Assembly (NCBI GenBank): GCA_030039915.1
Contig: JASHUP010000233.1
Span: 1-8,283, forward strand
Origin: Thermoplasmata archaeon
Lineage (GTDB): Archaea; Thermoplasmatota; Thermoplasmata; UBA184
Reading direction: 5' to 3'
DNA: 8,283 nt
Part shown: piece after piece, positions 6,562-8,283 of the stretch
Layout: the number at the start of each line of letters is the position of its first letter
How positions within the stretch are numbered: position 1 is the first letter of the stretch
Position numbers and translations under genes: made by a program
The notes under the pieces: model-generated
What the model saw: only the letters and a program-made list of their open reading frames with translations
Database searches by the model: none
Told to the model about the DNA's origin: nothing

Positions 6562-6616
6562 TCGCGGCGAACGTTGGCGCGGCCGTGGCTCGGCCCGCCC
6601 GGAGGGGAATCGCCGG

Positions 6617-7768
6617 TTAGGTTGGCGGGGGTCCTAGCTGAGGCAGTAGGTGGATCGCCGGCGGAAGCTCAGTCGGCGGGACGTACTCGGAGAGGGGTCT
6701 ACCCGCCACCCGGAGCACCTTGGAAGCGACCCCGCGACAGTACCCGCATGCTTCGCAGGTCGTGTGTTCGCAGTCGACCGCCGCGATATGTCGGAGGAAG
6801 TCGGGCGGGAACGCCCGGTTGTCGATCGAGAGTTCCGAGAGGGGAGAGAATGCCCGGGCGAGCGTCGCGGCCTCCGCTCCCTGGGAGCCGGTGGCGATTC
6901 GTTGAAGCGCCGCGAGCGGCGCTTTGACCTGTACGAGGCTCAGGATGTCGGTCAGGTCGCCCGGGTAGGAGCGTTCGGCATACGCCCGAGCGCAGCGCAC
7001 CAACCAGTCGGTGGAGCGGTTGCGTCCCGAGACCTTGAACCGTGTCACTCCGGCCTCCTCGAAGACAGCGAGGTCCTCGGGGCGCACGAAGATTCCCGAG
7101 ATCAGTTTCGACGGGTCGCGCACGTATTCGAGGCCGCACTCGAGGATCGGGTACTCGAAGGCCGGACACGGCGCCGAGGGCTGGGACGCGAGCGAGCTCG
7201 TATTCAGATGGTGTCCGCGATATGGGCAGGAGGGGAGGCAGCTCTGGTTGACCAGGACCTCGACCTCGGCGCCGAGCCGGACCAACCCGCGGATGAGACG
7301 GAAGTCTCGATTGCCCTCTTCCAGGATGATCCGCCGTGCGCCCAGCCTGAGGAAGTACTCCGCCTGGGTGACCGTGCGGATGCGCGCAAAGGTCGAGACG
7401 GAAATGGGTACCTCCGGGTATTCCGTACGGATCGCTTCGATGAGGGCCGGTAGCGCCACCACGAATCCGTCCACGCCGAGGTCGAGCAACTCGGCAACCT
7501 CACCCAGGAGCCGATCGATGTACCCCGGCGTATACTCCCGAAGTCCGAGGTCGTTGCTGTTGAGCGTCGCAAAGAATCGACGGGAATAATGGTGGACGAC
7601 CTCAAGATGTGCTCGAAACGCTTCGTGGCTTACGTTCGGAAGGATCTGGGGCGGTCGCCCGCCGCCGGTCAGTTGGATCGGAAATCCTCCGAAAAACGTG
7701 GACACCGGTAGATTCGCCGTCTCCCGGACGAGTCGGTCATCGAAGTTCGAGGCCAGGACGAGCTCCAT
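6617..7768 (-). CDS. U32-family protein with two cysteine clusters
   Basis: The 383-residue protein belongs to the peptidase U32 group. Few members are proven proteases; relatives such as UbiU/UbiV and TrhP are iron-sulfur proteins in hydroxylation reactions. The start MELVLASNFDDRL, the (beta/alpha)-type core with LGVDGFVVALP (97-107) and LGARRIILEEGNRDF (142-156), and NQSCLPSCPYRGHH (174-187) are typical. C177, C181, C201 and C211 are candidates for the 4Fe-4S site seen in UbiU/UbiV. A second cluster, C333, C338, C341 and C344 (DCEHTTCEACGYC), lies near the C-terminus and could hold another metal centre. The start at 7768 is chosen for GGAGGAG just upstream and for the family's N-terminus; the frame extends to 7822 without similarity. 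It is divergent from the AroQ-like gene. The substrate is unknown. Confidence 0.88.
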   Translation of the reverse strand: MELVLASNFDDRLVRETANLPVSTFFGGFPIQLTGGGRPPQILPNVSHEAFRAHLEVVHHYSRRFFATLNSNDLGLREYTPGYIDRLLGEVAELLDLGVDGFVVALPALIEAIRTEYPEVPISVSTFARIRTVTQAEYFLRLGARRIILEEGNRDFRLIRGLVRLGAEVEVLVNQSCLPSCPYRGHHLNTSSLASQPSAPCPAFEYPILECGLEYVRDPSKLISGIFVRPEDLAVFEEAGVTRFKVSGRNRSTDWLVRCARAYAERSYPGDLTDILSLVQVKAPLAALQRIATGSQGAEAATLARAFSPLSELSIDNRAFPPDFLRHIAAVDCEHTTCEACGYCRGVASKVLRVAGRPLSEYVPPTELPPAIHLLPQLGPPPT

Positions 7769-7770
7769 CG

Positions 7771-7777
7771 CTCCTCC
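7771..7777 (-). promoter_or_regulatory. Ribosome binding site of the U32 gene
   Basis: Read on the minus strand this is GGAGGAG, with the GGAGG core 4 nt before the ATG at 7768. The spacing is short but usable, and it favours this start over the longer frame that begins at 7822. Confidence 0.55.
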
Positions 7778-7804
7778 GATGACTCGCCCTACGTGAGCCG
7801 GCTC

Positions 7805-7818
7805 CCGCACCGGTGCGG
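7805..7818. promoter_or_regulatory. 14-bp palindrome in a divergent intergenic region
   Basis: CCGCACCGGTGCGG is a perfect 14-bp palindrome in the 89 nt between the divergent U32 and AroQ-like genes. It lies 37 nt before the U32 start and 39 nt before the AroQ-like start, almost exactly midway. That position suits an operator that controls both promoters, but no regulator gene is in the window and the function is inferred. Confidence 0.35.
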
Positions 7819-7857
7819 TCAAACTGGCTTGGGCCGATTCTGACTCCCAGGGACGGC

Positions 7858-8181
7858 ATGTCCGACTACGACGAAACCGCGGTCGCTCTGGTGGAGGCGC
7901 GCGCGCGGCTGGAGGAGATCGACCGTGCCCTGCTTCGGCTCGTGGCGGCCCGGCTCGAAGCGGCGAACCTCGCGATCCGGATCCGGATCGAACAGGGGGA
8001 GGAAGTCTGCGACCCTGCCCAGGAGCGCCGAGTTCTCGCGCGGGCGCGCTGCTGGGCGAACGGGGCGGGCCTCCCTCCGGTGCTGGCGGAGACCATCTTT
8101 CGCGCGCTCATCGAGGCGGGAAAGGAACGGGCCGAGACCCCCCGCGACGGCCAGCGACTCTTGGCGGTGATGGGACACTGA
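7858..8181 (+). CDS. aroQ: AroQ-fold chorismate mutase-like protein
   Basis: A 107-residue all-helical protein of the AroQ class, which turns chorismate into prephenate for phenylalanine and tyrosine synthesis. It aligns without gaps to the first part of E. coli chorismate mutase: ARARLEEIDRALLRLVAAR (14-32) supplies R15 and R32, matching R11 and R28, and D52 and E56 match D48 and E52. However the K39 position is R43, the R51 position is Q55, and by eye the S84 and Q88 positions are G88 and A92. The third-helix region RARCWANGAGL recalls the related isochorismate pyruvate lyase PchB. Activity is therefore uncertain; it could be a divergent mutase, a lyase-like relative, or one needing a partner. 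ATG 7858 fits the family's N-terminus; AGGGA 4 nt before it is a weak ribosome binding site. An in-frame GTG at 7813 would start inside the intergenic palindrome. Confidence 0.82.
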   Translation: MSDYDETAVALVEARARLEEIDRALLRLVAARLEAANLAIRIRIEQGEEVCDPAQERRVLARARCWANGAGLPPVLAETIFRALIEAGKERAETPRDGQRLLAVMGH

Positions 8182-8283
8182 TGCGCCTTCACTCGCGCAA
8201 CGCAAGACCAAACCGGCGAAATCATCCCGGAAGGTGACCGAGGAGGGGTTCCGCGCGAAACCTCTCGCCGGCGATCTTGGCAG
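8182..8283. other. Window end, no gene settled
   Basis: Two partial readings are possible. On the plus strand, a frame from GTG 8234 (VTEEGFRAKPL) stays open to the end and could begin the next gene, preceded by GGAAG. On the minus strand, a frame enters from the end and stops with TGA at 8224-8222 (reading GERFRAEPLLGHLPG), which would be the C-terminus of a convergent gene. Both have GC-rich third positions and neither is recognised, so no CDS is called. Confidence 0.3.

Noticed and set aside
6562..6616. Possible terminator between the convergent transporter and U32 genes
   Set aside because: Only a 4-bp GGCC/GGCC pairing and no T-run can be found, which is too weak to call.
1..8283. CRISPR array, insertion sequence or integrase
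   Set aside because: No regularly spaced repeats, transposase or integrase motifs were seen on either strand.

Overview
The window is about 8.3 kb of GC-rich DNA with six genes that can be supported. Coding density is normal from about 4.06 kb to the end, and much lower around the first gene. The organism cannot be named. I lean towards an uncultured high-GC archaeon of Thermoplasmata type. The Amt protein reads like the archaeal Amt-1 class. One gene looks leaderless, with a TTAA box about 26 nt upstream of a GTG start, and a T-rich tract follows that gene's stop. Several other genes carry clear Shine-Dalgarno sequences and every family here also occurs in bacteria, so a soil bacterium is not excluded.

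Region 1 (1-4057) is a large signalling gene standing alone between two diverged copies of one intergenic repeat. Copy A is at 63-160 and copy B at 3886-3983, same orientation, no gaps, about 74% identical over 98 nt and 79% over the inner 76 nt. The gene (540-3809) encodes a class III adenylate cyclase fused to a STAND/AAA ATPase and a long TPR-like C-terminus, the layout of soluble adenylyl cyclases. About 380 nt between copy A and the start holds no credible gene but has a strong hairpin and a palindrome.

Region 2 (4058-5174) holds a divergent pair: a small YciI-family protein on the minus strand, and on the plus strand a 200-residue protein I do not recognise. The latter has one CxxC at each end, so a zinc site may form by bringing the two termini together. 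A hairpin overlaps its ribosome binding site.

Region 3 (5175-6616) is an ammonium transporter with complete pore residues, with no GlnK beside it.

Region 4 (6617-8283) is a second divergent pair around a 14-bp perfect palindrome: a U32-family protein with two cysteine clusters (minus strand), and a small AroQ-fold chorismate mutase-like protein (plus strand) in which several normally conserved active-site residues appear replaced. The last 100 nt hold no gene that can be settled.

The genes do not form one pathway. Nitrogen uptake, aromatic amino acid synthesis and cyclic-nucleotide signalling sit side by side in separate transcription units. The most interesting points are the direct repeat flanking the cyclase gene, the split CxxC protein, and the altered AroQ active site.
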